In this document: one piece after another, positions 10,127 to 18,482 of the stretch
How positions within the stretch are numbered: the first letter of the stretch is position 1
Layout: every line of letters begins with the position of its first letter
DNA from: Pseudomonas sp. PSE14
GTDB lineage: Bacteria; Pseudomonadota; Gammaproteobacteria; Pseudomonadales; Pseudomonadaceae
Assembly (NCBI RefSeq): GCF_029203285.1
Contig: NZ_CP115669.1
Coordinates: forward strand, 2,728,001-2,792,000
DNA length: 64,000 nt
Reading direction: 5' to 3'
The notes under the pieces: model-generated
Databases searched by the model: none
Told to the model about the DNA's origin: nothing
Seen by the model: the letters and a program-made list of their open reading frames with translations, nothing else
Made by a program: the position numbers and the translations under genes

Positions 10127-11416
10127 ATGGCCATCCACTCCGTCGCCCTGGGCGACATTTCCGCCACCACGCCCAGCGTGCCGCGTCGTTATGCCTGGGT
10201 CGTGTTCGCCCTGACGTTCGGCCTGCTGATTTCCGATTACATGTCGCGCCAGGTGCTCAACGCCGTCTTTCCGCTGATCAAGGGCGAATGGGCCCTGAGC
10301 GATGCCAAGCTCGGCCTGCTCAGCGGCATCGTCGCCGTCATGGTCGGCCTGCTGACTTTCCCCCTTTCGCTGCTCGCCGACCGCTGGGGCCGGGTGCGCA
10401 GCCTGTCGCTGATGGCCATGCTCTGGAGCCTGGCGACTCTGGGCTGCGCGCTGGCGCAGACCTTCCCGCAGATGTTCGCCGCACGCTTCTTCGTCGGCGT
10501 CGGCGAGGCGGCCTACGGCAGCGTTGGCATCGCCGTGGTGATCTCGGTGTTCCCGGCGCACCTGCGCGCCACCCTGACCGGCGCCTTCATGGCCGGTGGT
10601 ATGTTCGGCTCGGTGCTGGGCATGGGCCTGGGCGGCGTGCTGGCCGCCCACCTGGGCTGGCGCTGGGCGTTCGCCGGCATGGCGCTGTTCGGCCTGTTGC
10701 TGGCGCTGCTGTATCCGTTGGTGGTGAGCGAGAAGCGCATCGCCCCGGTAGCCGCCGCCGAAGCGCCGCGCCAGGTGGGCGGGCGCTCGCTGCGCAGCCT
10801 GTTCGGCAGCCGTTCGGTGATCGCCGCCTACCTGGGCAGCGGCCTGCAGCTGTTCGTCGCCGCCGCCGTGATGGTGTGGATTCCCAGCTACCTGAACCGC
10901 TACTACCACCTGGACACCGACAAGGCCGGACTGATCTCGGCGGTGATCGTGCTGGTGGGCGGCAGCGGCATGGTGCTCTGCGGCATCCTATGCGACCGCC
11001 TGGGTCGCGCCAATCCGCCGCGCAAGATCGTCCTCGCCATCGGTTTCTGCCTGGCCAGCTGCCTGCTGCTGTCGGTGGCGTTCCACCTGCCGCCGGGCAC
11101 GATGCAACTAAGCCTGCTCGCCCTCGGCATGCTGGTGGCGGCCGGCACCTCCGGGCCGTCCGGCGCCATGGTGGCCAACCTCACCAGCCCGGCCGTGCAC
11201 GGCACTGCCTTCGCCACCCTGACCCTGGCCAACAACCTGCTGGGCCTGGCGCCCGGCCCGCTGCTCACCGGCGTGCTGGCCGACGCCGTGGGACTGGACC
11301 GCGCGTTCCAGATCGTCCCGCTGCTGAGCATCTTCGCCGCGCTGGTGTTCATCTACGCCCGGCGCCACTACCACAGCGATATCCGCCGCCTGCGCGGCGA
11401 GGAGGAGGGCGCATGA
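10127..11416 (+). CDS. MFS transporter
   Basis: Twelve-helix major facilitator, 429 aa from the ATG at 10127, chosen because GGAGAGG precedes it and an upstream extension would cross the hairpin at 10040-10076. Signatures are DRWGRVRSL after TM2, the GEAAYGS region in TM4-5 and CDRLGRANPPRK in the central loop of the second half. The family covers sugar-acid, aromatic-acid and lipid carriers. Its stop overlaps the next start (ATGA). As the only recognisable uptake carrier in the operon it is the likely importer of the operon substrate. Confidence 0.85.
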   Translation: MAIHSVALGDISATTPSVPRRYAWVVFALTFGLLISDYMSRQVLNAVFPLIKGEWALSDAKLGLLSGIVAVMVGLLTFPLSLLADRWGRVRSLSLMAMLWSLATLGCALAQTFPQMFAARFFVGVGEAAYGSVGIAVVISVFPAHLRATLTGAFMAGGMFGSVLGMGLGGVLAAHLGWRWAFAGMALFGLLLALLYPLVVSEKRIAPVAAAEAPRQVGGRSLRSLFGSRSVIAAYLGSGLQLFVAAAVMVWIPSYLNRYYHLDTDKAGLISAVIVLVGGSGMVLCGILCDRLGRANPPRKIVLAIGFCLASCLLLSVAFHLPPGTMQLSLLALGMLVAAGTSGPSGAMVANLTSPAVHGTAFATLTLANNLLGLAPGPLLTGVLADAVGLDRAFQIVPLLSIFAALVFIYARRHYHSDIRRLRGEEEGA

Positions 11417-12075
11417 TGCCGACGCTGAACCTGGACATGACCTTCGACTTCATCTGCCCCTGGTGCCTGATCGGCAAGCGCAACCTGGACACCGCGCTGC
11501 GCCTGCTGGCCCGGCAGCGTCCGGAACTGGACGTGCGGGTGAACTGGCTGGGGCTGCAACTGCTGCCCCAGGTACCGATGGAGGGCGAACCCTTCGCCGC
11601 GTTCTACCAGCGCCGCCTGGGCGGCAAGCGGGCGGTGCGCGCACGCCAGATGGAAGTGCGCGACGCCGCGCGCCAGGCCGGGGTCGAGATCGACTTCGAG
11701 CGCATCCGCAGCATGCCCAATACCACCTACGCCCACCGCGTGTTCCAGCGTGCCGCCCAGCTGGGCAGCCAGTCGCAGCTGGAGCGCCTGCTGGAACTGC
11801 TGTTCCGCGCGCATTTCCAGCTCGGCGAGGACATCGGCCAGCGCGACACCCTGCGGCGCCTGCTGCGCGCCTGCGATTACATTCCCGAGCAGTTCGAGGA
11901 GGCACTGACCGACGGCGCTCGCGCTTTCATCGGCCGCCGCGTGGGCCTGGCCGACTCCAGCGTGCCGCTGTTCCTGCTCGACGGGCGCGCCTTCGCCCTT
12001 GGTGGGCAGAGCCCGGACCAGCTGCTGGTGGCCCTGCTGCGGGCCTTCGATCGGCAGGAGGCGCTGTCGGCATGA
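11413..12075 (+). CDS. DsbA/FrnE-like thioredoxin-fold oxidoreductase
   Basis: Cytoplasmic thioredoxin-fold protein, 220 aa, no signal peptide. The active site FICPWC (Cys15, Cys18) comes early, as in FrnE and 2-hydroxychromene-2-carboxylate isomerase relatives, with the DsbA helical insertion in between and the cis-Pro region SSVPLFLLDGRFA-like near residue 195. Two consecutive ATGs (11413, 11416) are possible starts; the first overlaps the MFS stop. These proteins act in glutathione- or thiol-linked isomerisation or dithiol exchange. A link to sulfur chemistry in this operon is inference. Confidence 0.8.
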   Translation: MMPTLNLDMTFDFICPWCLIGKRNLDTALRLLARQRPELDVRVNWLGLQLLPQVPMEGEPFAAFYQRRLGGKRAVRARQMEVRDAARQAGVEIDFERIRSMPNTTYAHRVFQRAAQLGSQSQLERLLELLFRAHFQLGEDIGQRDTLRRLLRACDYIPEQFEEALTDGARAFIGRRVGLADSSVPLFLLDGRAFALGGQSPDQLLVALLRAFDRQEALSA

Positions 12076-12407
12076 GTGGCGCGTTGCACATTCCGAGCGA
12101 ACGGCTGCCCGCACGGGGCGGCCGCAGCCTGTTCCACCATGACAAGGGCATCGTCCTGCTGTTCGACGTGGAAGGCTGCCTGTACGCCATCGACGACCGC
12201 TGCCCGCATGCCGGGGCCTCGCTGTTCACCGGCCGCCTGGACGGCCGTTGGCTGCAGTGCCCGGCGCACGGGTTGAAGTTCGACCTGGACACCGGCTGCC
12301 CGGCGGGCATCAAGGGTTTCGGCGTGCGTCGCTATCCCATCGAGTGGCGCGCCGACGAGTGCTTCCTGCTGCTCGACGAAACGATCGCCGAGGGAGTTTC
12401 CGCATGA
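12072..12407 (+). CDS. Rieske [2Fe-2S] ferredoxin-like protein
   Basis: Small electron-transfer protein of 111 aa with both Rieske motifs: CPHAG (Cys44, His46) and CPAHG (Cys63, His66). It has no signal or membrane anchor, so it is a soluble Rieske ferredoxin or NirD-like protein. It overlaps both neighbours by 4 bp (ATGA junctions). No terminal oxygenase large subunit or ferredoxin reductase is encoded in the operon; electrons might go to or from an enzyme elsewhere, or the protein may be a redox sensor. Confidence 0.88.
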   Translation: MSGALHIPSERLPARGGRSLFHHDKGIVLLFDVEGCLYAIDDRCPHAGASLFTGRLDGRWLQCPAHGLKFDLDTGCPAGIKGFGVRRYPIEWRADECFLLLDETIAEGVSA

Positions 12408-13414
12408 GCACCGCCGTCATCTCCGCGCTCGGCACCCGCAGCCGCACGCTGCTGCCGGGGCTGCTGGTCAGCGCCATGGTCGCCGCCGCGGCGACCTTCC
12501 TCTCCGAACACTACGGCGCGCCGGTGATGCTGTTCGCGCTGTTGCTGGGCCTGGCGCTGAACTTTCTCGCCACCGACAGCGTGTGCAAGGCCGGAATCGA
12601 ATTTACTGCCCGCGAGATCCTGCGTTTGGGCGTGGCGCTGCTGGGCATCCGCATCACCTTCGGGCAGATCGCCGAGCTGGGCTGGCAGCCGGTGGTCATG
12701 GTGGTTGTGCTGGTGACGGTGACCATCCTGGTCTCCATCGCTGCCGCCCGCGCCATGGGCTTCAACTTCCTGTTCGGCCTGCTCACCGGCGGCGCCACGG
12801 CCATCTGCGGCGCCTCGGCGGCCCTGGCCCTGGCGGCGGCGCTGCCGGCCCATACGCAGAAGGAAAAGGCCACGCTGTTCACCGTGCTCGGTGTCTCGGC
12901 CCTTTCGACCCTGGCGATGATCCTCTACCCGATGATCGTCCATGCCCTGGGCCTGCCGCCGTTGCAGGCGGGCATCTTCCTCGGCGGCACCATCCACGAC
13001 GTGGCCCAGGTGGTCGGCGCCGGCTACAGCATTTCGCCGGAAGTCGGCGACAGCGCCACGGTGGTCAAGCTGATGCGCGTGGCCATGCTGCTGCCGGTGA
13101 TCCTCTGCGCGGCAATGATCACCCGCGCCCGCGGTGTCGAGCCGGGCGACAAGCGACCGCCGCTGCTGCCCTGGTTCGCCGTGGGCTTCGTGCTGCTGGC
13201 GGCGGTCAACAGCACCGGAGTCCTGGCGCCGGTGGTACAGCAGGCGGGCAGCAAGCTGTCGCAATGGTGCCTGGTGATCGCCATCGCGGCGCTGGGCATG
13301 AAGACCCAGCTGCGCGCCCTGGCCACGGTGGGGATCAAGCCGATCCTGCTGATGGTGGGGGAGACGGTGTTCCTGGCGGGGCTGGTGTTGGGGATGTTGC
13401 GCCTGGCGGGTTGA
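12404..13414 (+). CDS. YeiH/UPF0324-family putative sulfate exporter
   Basis: Inner-membrane protein of 336 aa with about ten hydrophobic segments. The family stretches GGATAICGASAA (about 128-139) and GGTIHDVAQVVGAG (about 189-202) are clear. The family is annotated as putative sulfate exporter, largely from its occurrence next to sulfonate-degradation genes. It ends a seven-gene operon containing a TauD-type oxygenase, which is consistent with sulfite or sulfate export during sulfonate use. ATGA overlap with the Rieske gene. Confidence 0.85.
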   Translation: MSTAVISALGTRSRTLLPGLLVSAMVAAAATFLSEHYGAPVMLFALLLGLALNFLATDSVCKAGIEFTAREILRLGVALLGIRITFGQIAELGWQPVVMVVVLVTVTILVSIAAARAMGFNFLFGLLTGGATAICGASAALALAAALPAHTQKEKATLFTVLGVSALSTLAMILYPMIVHALGLPPLQAGIFLGGTIHDVAQVVGAGYSISPEVGDSATVVKLMRVAMLLPVILCAAMITRARGVEPGDKRPPLLPWFAVGFVLLAAVNSTGVLAPVVQQAGSKLSQWCLVIAIAALGMKTQLRALATVGIKPILLMVGETVFLAGLVLGMLRLAG

Positions 13415-13452
13415 TTGGTCGGCAGCTGGTCGTTGTGCCTTATTGGCACCAA

Positions 13453-13510
13453 GCGCGGGCATGGCCCGCTCCTACGGGAGAACCGTTGTAGGAGCGGGCT
13501 ATGCCCGCGA
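13453..13510. repeat. Inverted REP pair downstream of the exporter gene
   Basis: Two inverted copies of GTAGGAGCGGGCTATGCCCG (13453-13475 and 13488-13510), followed by CTTTT. This variant of the REP core probably also ends the seven-gene transcript. Confidence 0.75.
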
Positions 13511-13559
13511 TGCTTTTGGGCTGTTGGGTTGGGTGTTTCCGCGCCGCTTCGGCGTGTGC

Positions 13560-14517
13560 TGAGAGATTTTGTTTCGCCCCCTCGGGCGACCTACTTTGGC
13601 AAACGCCCCAAAGTAGGCAAAAGTCTCTGCCCCATCATTCGGCCCCGGCTTCGCCGGGGTTCCCTCCTTCCATCGAAGTTTCAGGGGCCCGCCGCGAAGG
13701 GCCATCCCTGGCCCATCGCGGCTCTCGCGGCATCCATGCCGCTCAACCCCTGAAACTCCGATTCCACTCGGCCTCCTGAAGGGGCGCTCCGGTGCGTGCG
13801 GATATTTCTCTGGAAATCTTCAAGAGCCAGAGCGGTCATGCTCTTCGTAGGAGCGGACCTTGTCCGCGAAATCTATAGCGGCGGAATTTGCGCTTCCAGG
13901 AAAGCGCAGATGTTTGCCGCCAACTTGTAGGAGCGAGCTTGCTCGCGAACCGCCCAACACCGATGCGGCCGGATAATTCTGTTCGCGAGCAAGCTCGCTC
14001 CTACGAAAAGCCAGGAGCCTCGCGCGGGCCGTATTCCGTAGGGCGAATAACGCGCAGCGTTATCCGCCGTGATGGGTATCGCTTCGCTCCACGCCATCCT
14101 ACGAAGAGCAATCCAGCATGAAGCAGCCAAAGTTCCAGGCGCGCGCAGAGTCCCGTCAGGAGGCCGAGTGGAGGTATTGCGCAGAGGGGCGAGCGGCATG
14201 GATGCCGCGAGAGGACTAGGCGTCCCCGCTAAGAGGGCCATGGATGGCCCTTCTACGCCGACCCTCGGAGCGATGCCGGAGCGAGGGAAACGGAGCGAAG
14301 CGAAGTAACAGCCGAAGGCTGACCCGAAGGGTGAGCGAAGCGAATCACCCCCGGCGAAGCCGGGGCCGGATGCCGGGACGGGCCCTTTTGGTTCCTTTTG
14401 GGGCCCCAAAAGGGACTCGCCCGAGGGGGCGAAACAAGAAACATCCGAGCATGCCTACGCGGCGCAGAAATACCGAACTCCAAAACGGCGGATAACGCTT
14501 CGCGTTATCCGCCCTAC
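13560..14517. repeat. Gene-free block of two inverted long repeats with embedded REPs
   Basis: No credible gene lies between 13415 and 14539. The left part (about 13567-13790) and the right part (about 14120-14440, inverted) are diverged copies of one element: both start from TTTCGCCCCCTCGGGCGA, then a short palindrome, then CCCCGGCTTCGCCGGGG, a stretch reading GGGCCATC.(C/A)TGGCCC, CGCGGCATCCATGCCGCTC and CACTCGGCCTCCTGA. Between and beside them lie REP sequences at 13847-13870, 13927-14004 (doublet), 14038-14069, 14068-14103 and 14487-14517 (12-bp arms, loop TTC). The open frames here are low-complexity and have no signals. Confidence 0.7.
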
Positions 14518-14539
14518 GAAAGCCCGCCCTGGCGAGATC

Positions 14540-15553
14540 TCACTCCAACTCCCGCCCCGTATGCTCCCGCCGCCACGCCGCCGGCGACATGCCGTACTGA
14601 ATGGTGAACCAGCGGGTGAACGAACTGGGCATCCCATACCCCAGCAGGTCGGCAATCCGGCTGAGCGAGTAGCGCGGGTTTTCCATGTAGCGCAGCACCA
14701 GCTCCCGGCGCACTTCGTTGATCAGGTCGGAGAAGGTCACGCCGTTCTCCTCCAGGCGGCGCTGCAGGGTGCGTACGTTCAGGCCCAGCGACTGGGCGAT
14801 CTGCTCGATGGTGGCGCGGCCCATGGGCAGCAGCAGGTAGATGGCCTTGCGCACCTCGTTCAGGGTGCTGCCGTCGGTGGCGCCGGGCAGCGAGTCGACG
14901 AAGCTGCGCGCGTGGCGGGCCATGGCCGGGTCGGCCATGGGGTTGGCCGCGTCGAGGTCGGCCGCCGGGATCACGATGCCGTTGAATTCGCTGCCGAACT
15001 CGATCTTGCAGCCGAACAGGCGCTTGTGCACCTGCAGGTCGGCCGGCGCGTCGTGGGTGAGGTTCACGCTGATCGGCCGCCAGTGCGGGCCGAGGAGGGC
15101 GGCGCAGAGGCGGTAGAGGGTGCCGATGGCCAGTTCGATGCCCTGGCGCATGGGCATCGGCGGCACGGTGATGATCTCTTCGCGCAGGATTGCGGTCTTG
15201 CCTTCCTGGTCCACGTACAGGGCCAGCGATTCGTTGATCAGGTGGCGGTACTGGACGATGGTGTCGATGGCTTCGCGCAGGGTCGCCTGGTGGGTGATCA
15301 GCAGGCTGATCACGCCGAAATCGGCGAGCTGGCGGGACTCGGCCATGCGCAGGCCGAAGGTCTCGCAGCCGCAGGCGCGGGCCGATTCCTCCAGCAGGCT
15401 GACGACCGGGGTGATGGGCACGCGCTGCTCGGGGTGCTCCAGCATGGACAGGCTCAGACCCACCCGGCTGAGCTGTTGCTGGGGGTTCAAGCCGAGGTGG
15501 CGGGCCACCTCCAGGTAGTTGGTCAGGGCCGCAATACGAACCATTGGGGTCAT
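14540..15553 (-). CDS. AraC-family regulator with arabinose-binding-like N-terminus
   Basis: Transcription regulator of 337 aa from the ATG at 15553, chosen because AGAAGG lies 8 nt upstream. The N-terminal 200 residues match the PF12625-type sensor domain found in OruR/SphR-like proteins; the C-terminal 100 hold two helix-turn-helix units (TIEQIAQSLGLNVRTLQRRL and SRIADLLGYGMPSSFTRWF). Regulators of this class often sense amino acids or lipids and act on neighbouring genes. It is divergent from the hydrolase/DUF1302 operon and convergent with the BKACE operon, whose promoter shares motifs with this gene's upstream region. Confidence 0.88.
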   Translation of the reverse strand: MTPMVRIAALTNYLEVARHLGLNPQQQLSRVGLSLSMLEHPEQRVPITPVVSLLEESARACGCETFGLRMAESRQLADFGVISLLITHQATLREAIDTIVQYRHLINESLALYVDQEGKTAILREEIITVPPMPMRQGIELAIGTLYRLCAALLGPHWRPISVNLTHDAPADLQVHKRLFGCKIEFGSEFNGIVIPAADLDAANPMADPAMARHARSFVDSLPGATDGSTLNEVRKAIYLLLPMGRATIEQIAQSLGLNVRTLQRRLEENGVTFSDLINEVRRELVLRYMENPRYSLSRIADLLGYGMPSSFTRWFTIQYGMSPAAWRREHTGRELE

Positions 15554-15564
15554 GCCGATCGCCT

Positions 15565-15576
15565 TCTTGTTCTTGT
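15565..15576 (-). promoter_or_regulatory. AAnAAnAA motif upstream of the AraC gene
   Basis: Minus-strand CAAGAACAAGAA runs directly into the AGAAGG ribosome binding site, about 12-23 nt before the ATG at 15553. Candidate Crc/Hfq site on the regulator mRNA itself. Confidence 0.5.
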
Positions 15577-15598
15577 GGCTGCGTCGCGCCGGTGGGGC

Positions 15599-15823
15599 TG
15601 TCACGAAATGACAGGTGCCGAACTCTCACCGGAGCGCGTTTGGCTTGTTCGATGACGACAGATTCTATCGGCGAGTTCAGTAAAGCGTGTACGAACTTTT
15701 GTATATCACCCAGCGCCGTTTAGCGCCACCGGGAGGCCCTAGCTCGCGTGGTGCGTGGGATTCGCCTGATGAATCGCATGCCGGATGACGTCCGAGCTGT
15801 CATCAATTGCGAAGTGCCTGACG
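15599..15823. promoter_or_regulatory. Divergent regulatory region with motifs shared with the BKACE promoter
   Basis: The 346 bp between the AraC start and the hydrolase start carry no gene. CTGTCACGAAATGACAG (15599-15615) is a perfect 6-5-6 inverted repeat close to the AraC start; AAGTGCCTGACG (15812-15823) is close to the hydrolase start. Both recur upstream of 7095. They are candidate binding sites for the AraC protein; the promoters themselves I cannot place. Confidence 0.4.
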
Positions 15824-15899
15824 TTCTATGCAAAGCAACGCCGCCGGGCTGCCTCTACTGTCTAGTCCAACAAGTTCGAAATAGCTGCAAGGTGACCCG

Positions 15900-16463
15900 G
15901 TGAAACACAACAACTCCACCACCGTTCTCATCGTTCCCGGCCTGCGCGATCACGTGGCCGAACACTGGCAGACCCATCTTCAGGCCCGCCTGCCGAATGC
16001 GCGCAGTGTTCCGCCGCTGACCGAGGACAAGCTTGACCTCGATGCCCGCGTCGCTGCCATCCAGCACGAGCTGGCGCAGATCGATGGCCCAGTGATCCTG
16101 GTCGCTCACAGCGCCGGCACCCTGATGGTGGCGCACTGGGCCGCCCGCCACGACCGTCCGATCAAGGGCGCGCTGCTGGTGACCCCGCCGGACCTCGAAG
16201 GCCAATGGCCGGAGCACTACCCGAGCCCGGCGAGCCTCGCCGAGCGTGGCTGGGCACCACTGCCGCAGCAACCTCTGCCGTTCCCGACCCTGGTGGCATC
16301 CAGCGACAACGATCCGCTCGCCACGCCAGAGGCGGTGCAGCGCATGGCCAGCGCCTGGGGCGCAAGCCTGGTGGAGCTGGGGCGCGTCGGCCACATGAAC
16401 CCGGCATCCGGCTTCGGTGACTGGCCGGAGGCGGACAACCTGATCCAGATGCTGGATCGCTGA
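15900..16463 (+). CDS. RBBP9/YdeN-family serine hydrolase
   Basis: Small alpha/beta hydrolase, 187 aa, with a GTG start preceded by AAGGTG. The family motif VPGLRDHVAEHW is at the N-terminus, the nucleophile elbow is AHSAG, the Asp is probably in SSDNDP, and the catalytic His is in GHMNPASGFGDWP. Such enzymes are esterases of unknown physiological substrate. It lies between the AraC regulator and the DUF1302 operon, in the same direction as the latter with a 133-bp gap that holds its own AAnAAnAA motif. Confidence 0.82.
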   Translation: MKHNNSTTVLIVPGLRDHVAEHWQTHLQARLPNARSVPPLTEDKLDLDARVAAIQHELAQIDGPVILVAHSAGTLMVAHWAARHDRPIKGALLVTPPDLEGQWPEHYPSPASLAERGWAPLPQQPLPFPTLVASSDNDPLATPEAVQRMASAWGASLVELGRVGHMNPASGFGDWPEADNLIQMLDR

Positions 16464-16572
16464 TCCCTGACAGGAAGTTCACGTTCCGGTGCCTGGCGCC
16501 GGGGCGGGCTCGCGTACGCCCTGAAGGCGGCGTGGGCGGGGGCCGCGGGACGGGCCCGGATAGCGTCCCGAT

Positions 16573-16583
16573 AACAACAAGAA
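16573..16583 (+). promoter_or_regulatory. AAnAAnAA motif before the DUF1302 gene
   Basis: AACAACAAGAA, 14 nt before the ATG at 16597 and adjacent to the TGGAG ribosome binding site. Strong Crc/Hfq candidate, comparable to the amiE-type leader. Confidence 0.55.
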
Positions 16584-16596
16584 ATGGAGCACACGC

Positions 16597-18441
16597 ATGC
16601 ACTACCAGAGCAACTCACCGCGGCTGCGCCGCTGCCTGCTCGCCACGGCAATCATCAGCGCCTTCGGCGGCACCTCGGCCCAGGCGTTCGAGCTGAACAC
16701 CGGCAACCCCGACATCGCCGTCCGCTTCGACAACACCGTCAAGCTCAGCTATGGGCAACGGGTTGAAGCAGCCAACAGCAAGATCGCCGGCACCGCCAAC
16801 ACCAACGATGGTGACCGCAATTTCTCCTCCGGCAGCCCGGTGACCCAGCGCTTCGACCTGCTCAGCGAGCTGGACTTCGTCTACCGCGACAGCATGGGCT
16901 TCCGCGTCAGCGCCGCCGGCTGGTACGACAACGCCTACGAAGACGTTGGTTCGAGCAACCCGTTCCCTGGCCAGAAGGGCAACGCCGGCCACCTGGTCAC
17001 CAAGAACGGCACCGTGATCGCTCCGCCGGGCGCCAAGGCGTCCACCCACGGCCTGAGCAACTTCGCCGACCGCTACTACAACGGTCCCTCCGGCGAACTG
17101 CTCGACGCCTTCGTCTTCGCCAGCCACCAGGTCGGTGACGACATGCTGCTCAGCGGCAAGCTCGGCCGCCACACCGTGTACTGGGGCGAGACCCTGTTCA
17201 GCGCCGCCAACGGCATCAACTACGGCCAGTCGGCCCTGGACCTGGGCAAGCTGTACAACGTGCCGGGCACCGAGGCGAAAGAGCTGTTCATGCCGCGCAA
17301 CCAGCTTTCCGCGTCGTTGACGGTGAACCCGGAGCTGACCCTGGCTGCGCAGTATTTCCTCGAGTTCGAGAACTCGCGCTTCCCCGAAGGCGGCACCTAC
17401 ATGGGGCCGTACGACATGCTCAACGATGGCGGCAACGTGTTCTGGCTGCCGCTGCCCGCGCTCAATGCCTTCTACGGCGCGCCGCGCGGTCACGACCGTG
17501 AGCCGGACAACACCGGCGACTTCGGCCTGATGGCCAAGTGGAGCCCGGAGTGGCTCGACGGCACCCTCGGCTTCTACTACCGCAACACCTCCGACACCCT
17601 GCCGGCGGTGCTGGTAGATGCGCCGAACCTGCAAAAGCCGGGTCTGGCCGGCCTGAAGGGGATGAACTACTTCACCGCCTACGCCGACGACATCGACATC
17701 TATGGCATCAGCCTGTCGAAGGAAGTCGGCGGGGTGAGCGTCGGCATGGACCTGAACTACCGCGAGAACATGCCGCTGGCGAGCAACTTCACCACCGTCA
17801 ATTCCACGCTCTACAACGCCGCGCAGAAAGGGCTGATCAATGGCGCCAACCTGATCGGTTCGCTGCCCAGCGACGGCGACACCGGCCTTGCCCGCGGCAA
17901 GACCTTCCATGTGGTGCTCAATGGCCTGGTGACCTTCGGCGCGACCCCGCTGTGGGACGCCTCGTCGCTGGCGGTGGAGGGCACCCTGACGCACCTGATC
18001 GACGTCACCGAAGGCGAGCAGACCTTCAAGGGCGACTCCAGCTACCACGGCGTGGACAAGGTCACCACCAATGCCTACGCCATGTCCGCCAACTTCACCC
18101 CGACCTGGTACCAGGCTTTCCCCGGCGTCGACCTGTCCATGCCGATGGCCTACAACGTCGGCCTGCACGGCAACTCGGCGGTGCAACTGGGCGGCAACGA
18201 AGACGCCGGCAGCTACTCGATCGGGGTGGCGGCGGACTTCCACCAGAAGTACCGCGTCGATCTGAAGTACGTCGACGCATTCGGTCCCTTCGATACCTGC
18301 GAAAGCGGACACGACAACAACACCCCCGGGGCTAATGGGCAGTACCAGTGCATCCCCGGGCAGATCACCTCGCAGGGCGGCCTCGCACCCCTGCTGAAGG
18401 ACCGCGGCATGGTGACCGCGTCCCTCAAGGCGACCTTCTGA
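16597..18441 (+). CDS. DUF1302 family outer-envelope protein
   Basis: Exported protein of 614 aa with a signal peptide ending TSAQA (about residue 29). The body is full of alternating aromatic and polar strands (RFDLLSELDFVYRD, LGFYYRNTSD, VSVGMDLNYRENM) and ends ASLKATF, a C-terminal Phe typical of outer-membrane beta-barrels. DUF1302 proteins are usually followed by DUF1329, as here. The cluster is often found near genes for hydrophobic compounds such as steroids, terpenes or aromatics, so a channel for an apolar substrate is plausible. Experimental roles are scarce. Confidence 0.85.
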   Translation: MHYQSNSPRLRRCLLATAIISAFGGTSAQAFELNTGNPDIAVRFDNTVKLSYGQRVEAANSKIAGTANTNDGDRNFSSGSPVTQRFDLLSELDFVYRDSMGFRVSAAGWYDNAYEDVGSSNPFPGQKGNAGHLVTKNGTVIAPPGAKASTHGLSNFADRYYNGPSGELLDAFVFASHQVGDDMLLSGKLGRHTVYWGETLFSAANGINYGQSALDLGKLYNVPGTEAKELFMPRNQLSASLTVNPELTLAAQYFLEFENSRFPEGGTYMGPYDMLNDGGNVFWLPLPALNAFYGAPRGHDREPDNTGDFGLMAKWSPEWLDGTLGFYYRNTSDTLPAVLVDAPNLQKPGLAGLKGMNYFTAYADDIDIYGISLSKEVGGVSVGMDLNYRENMPLASNFTTVNSTLYNAAQKGLINGANLIGSLPSDGDTGLARGKTFHVVLNGLVTFGATPLWDASSLAVEGTLTHLIDVTEGEQTFKGDSSYHGVDKVTTNAYAMSANFTPTWYQAFPGVDLSMPMAYNVGLHGNSAVQLGGNEDAGSYSIGVAADFHQKYRVDLKYVDAFGPFDTCESGHDNNTPGANGQYQCIPGQITSQGGLAPLLKDRGMVTASLKATF

Positions 18442-18482
18442 TTTCACCCCAGGCTCCTTACCCGGAGCAGGAGAAAAACAGC

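Noticed and set aside
13873-14409. Open frame of 178 codons in the repeat block (minus strand)
   Set aside because: It is composed of translated REP and long-repeat sequence; no ribosome binding site and no domain.
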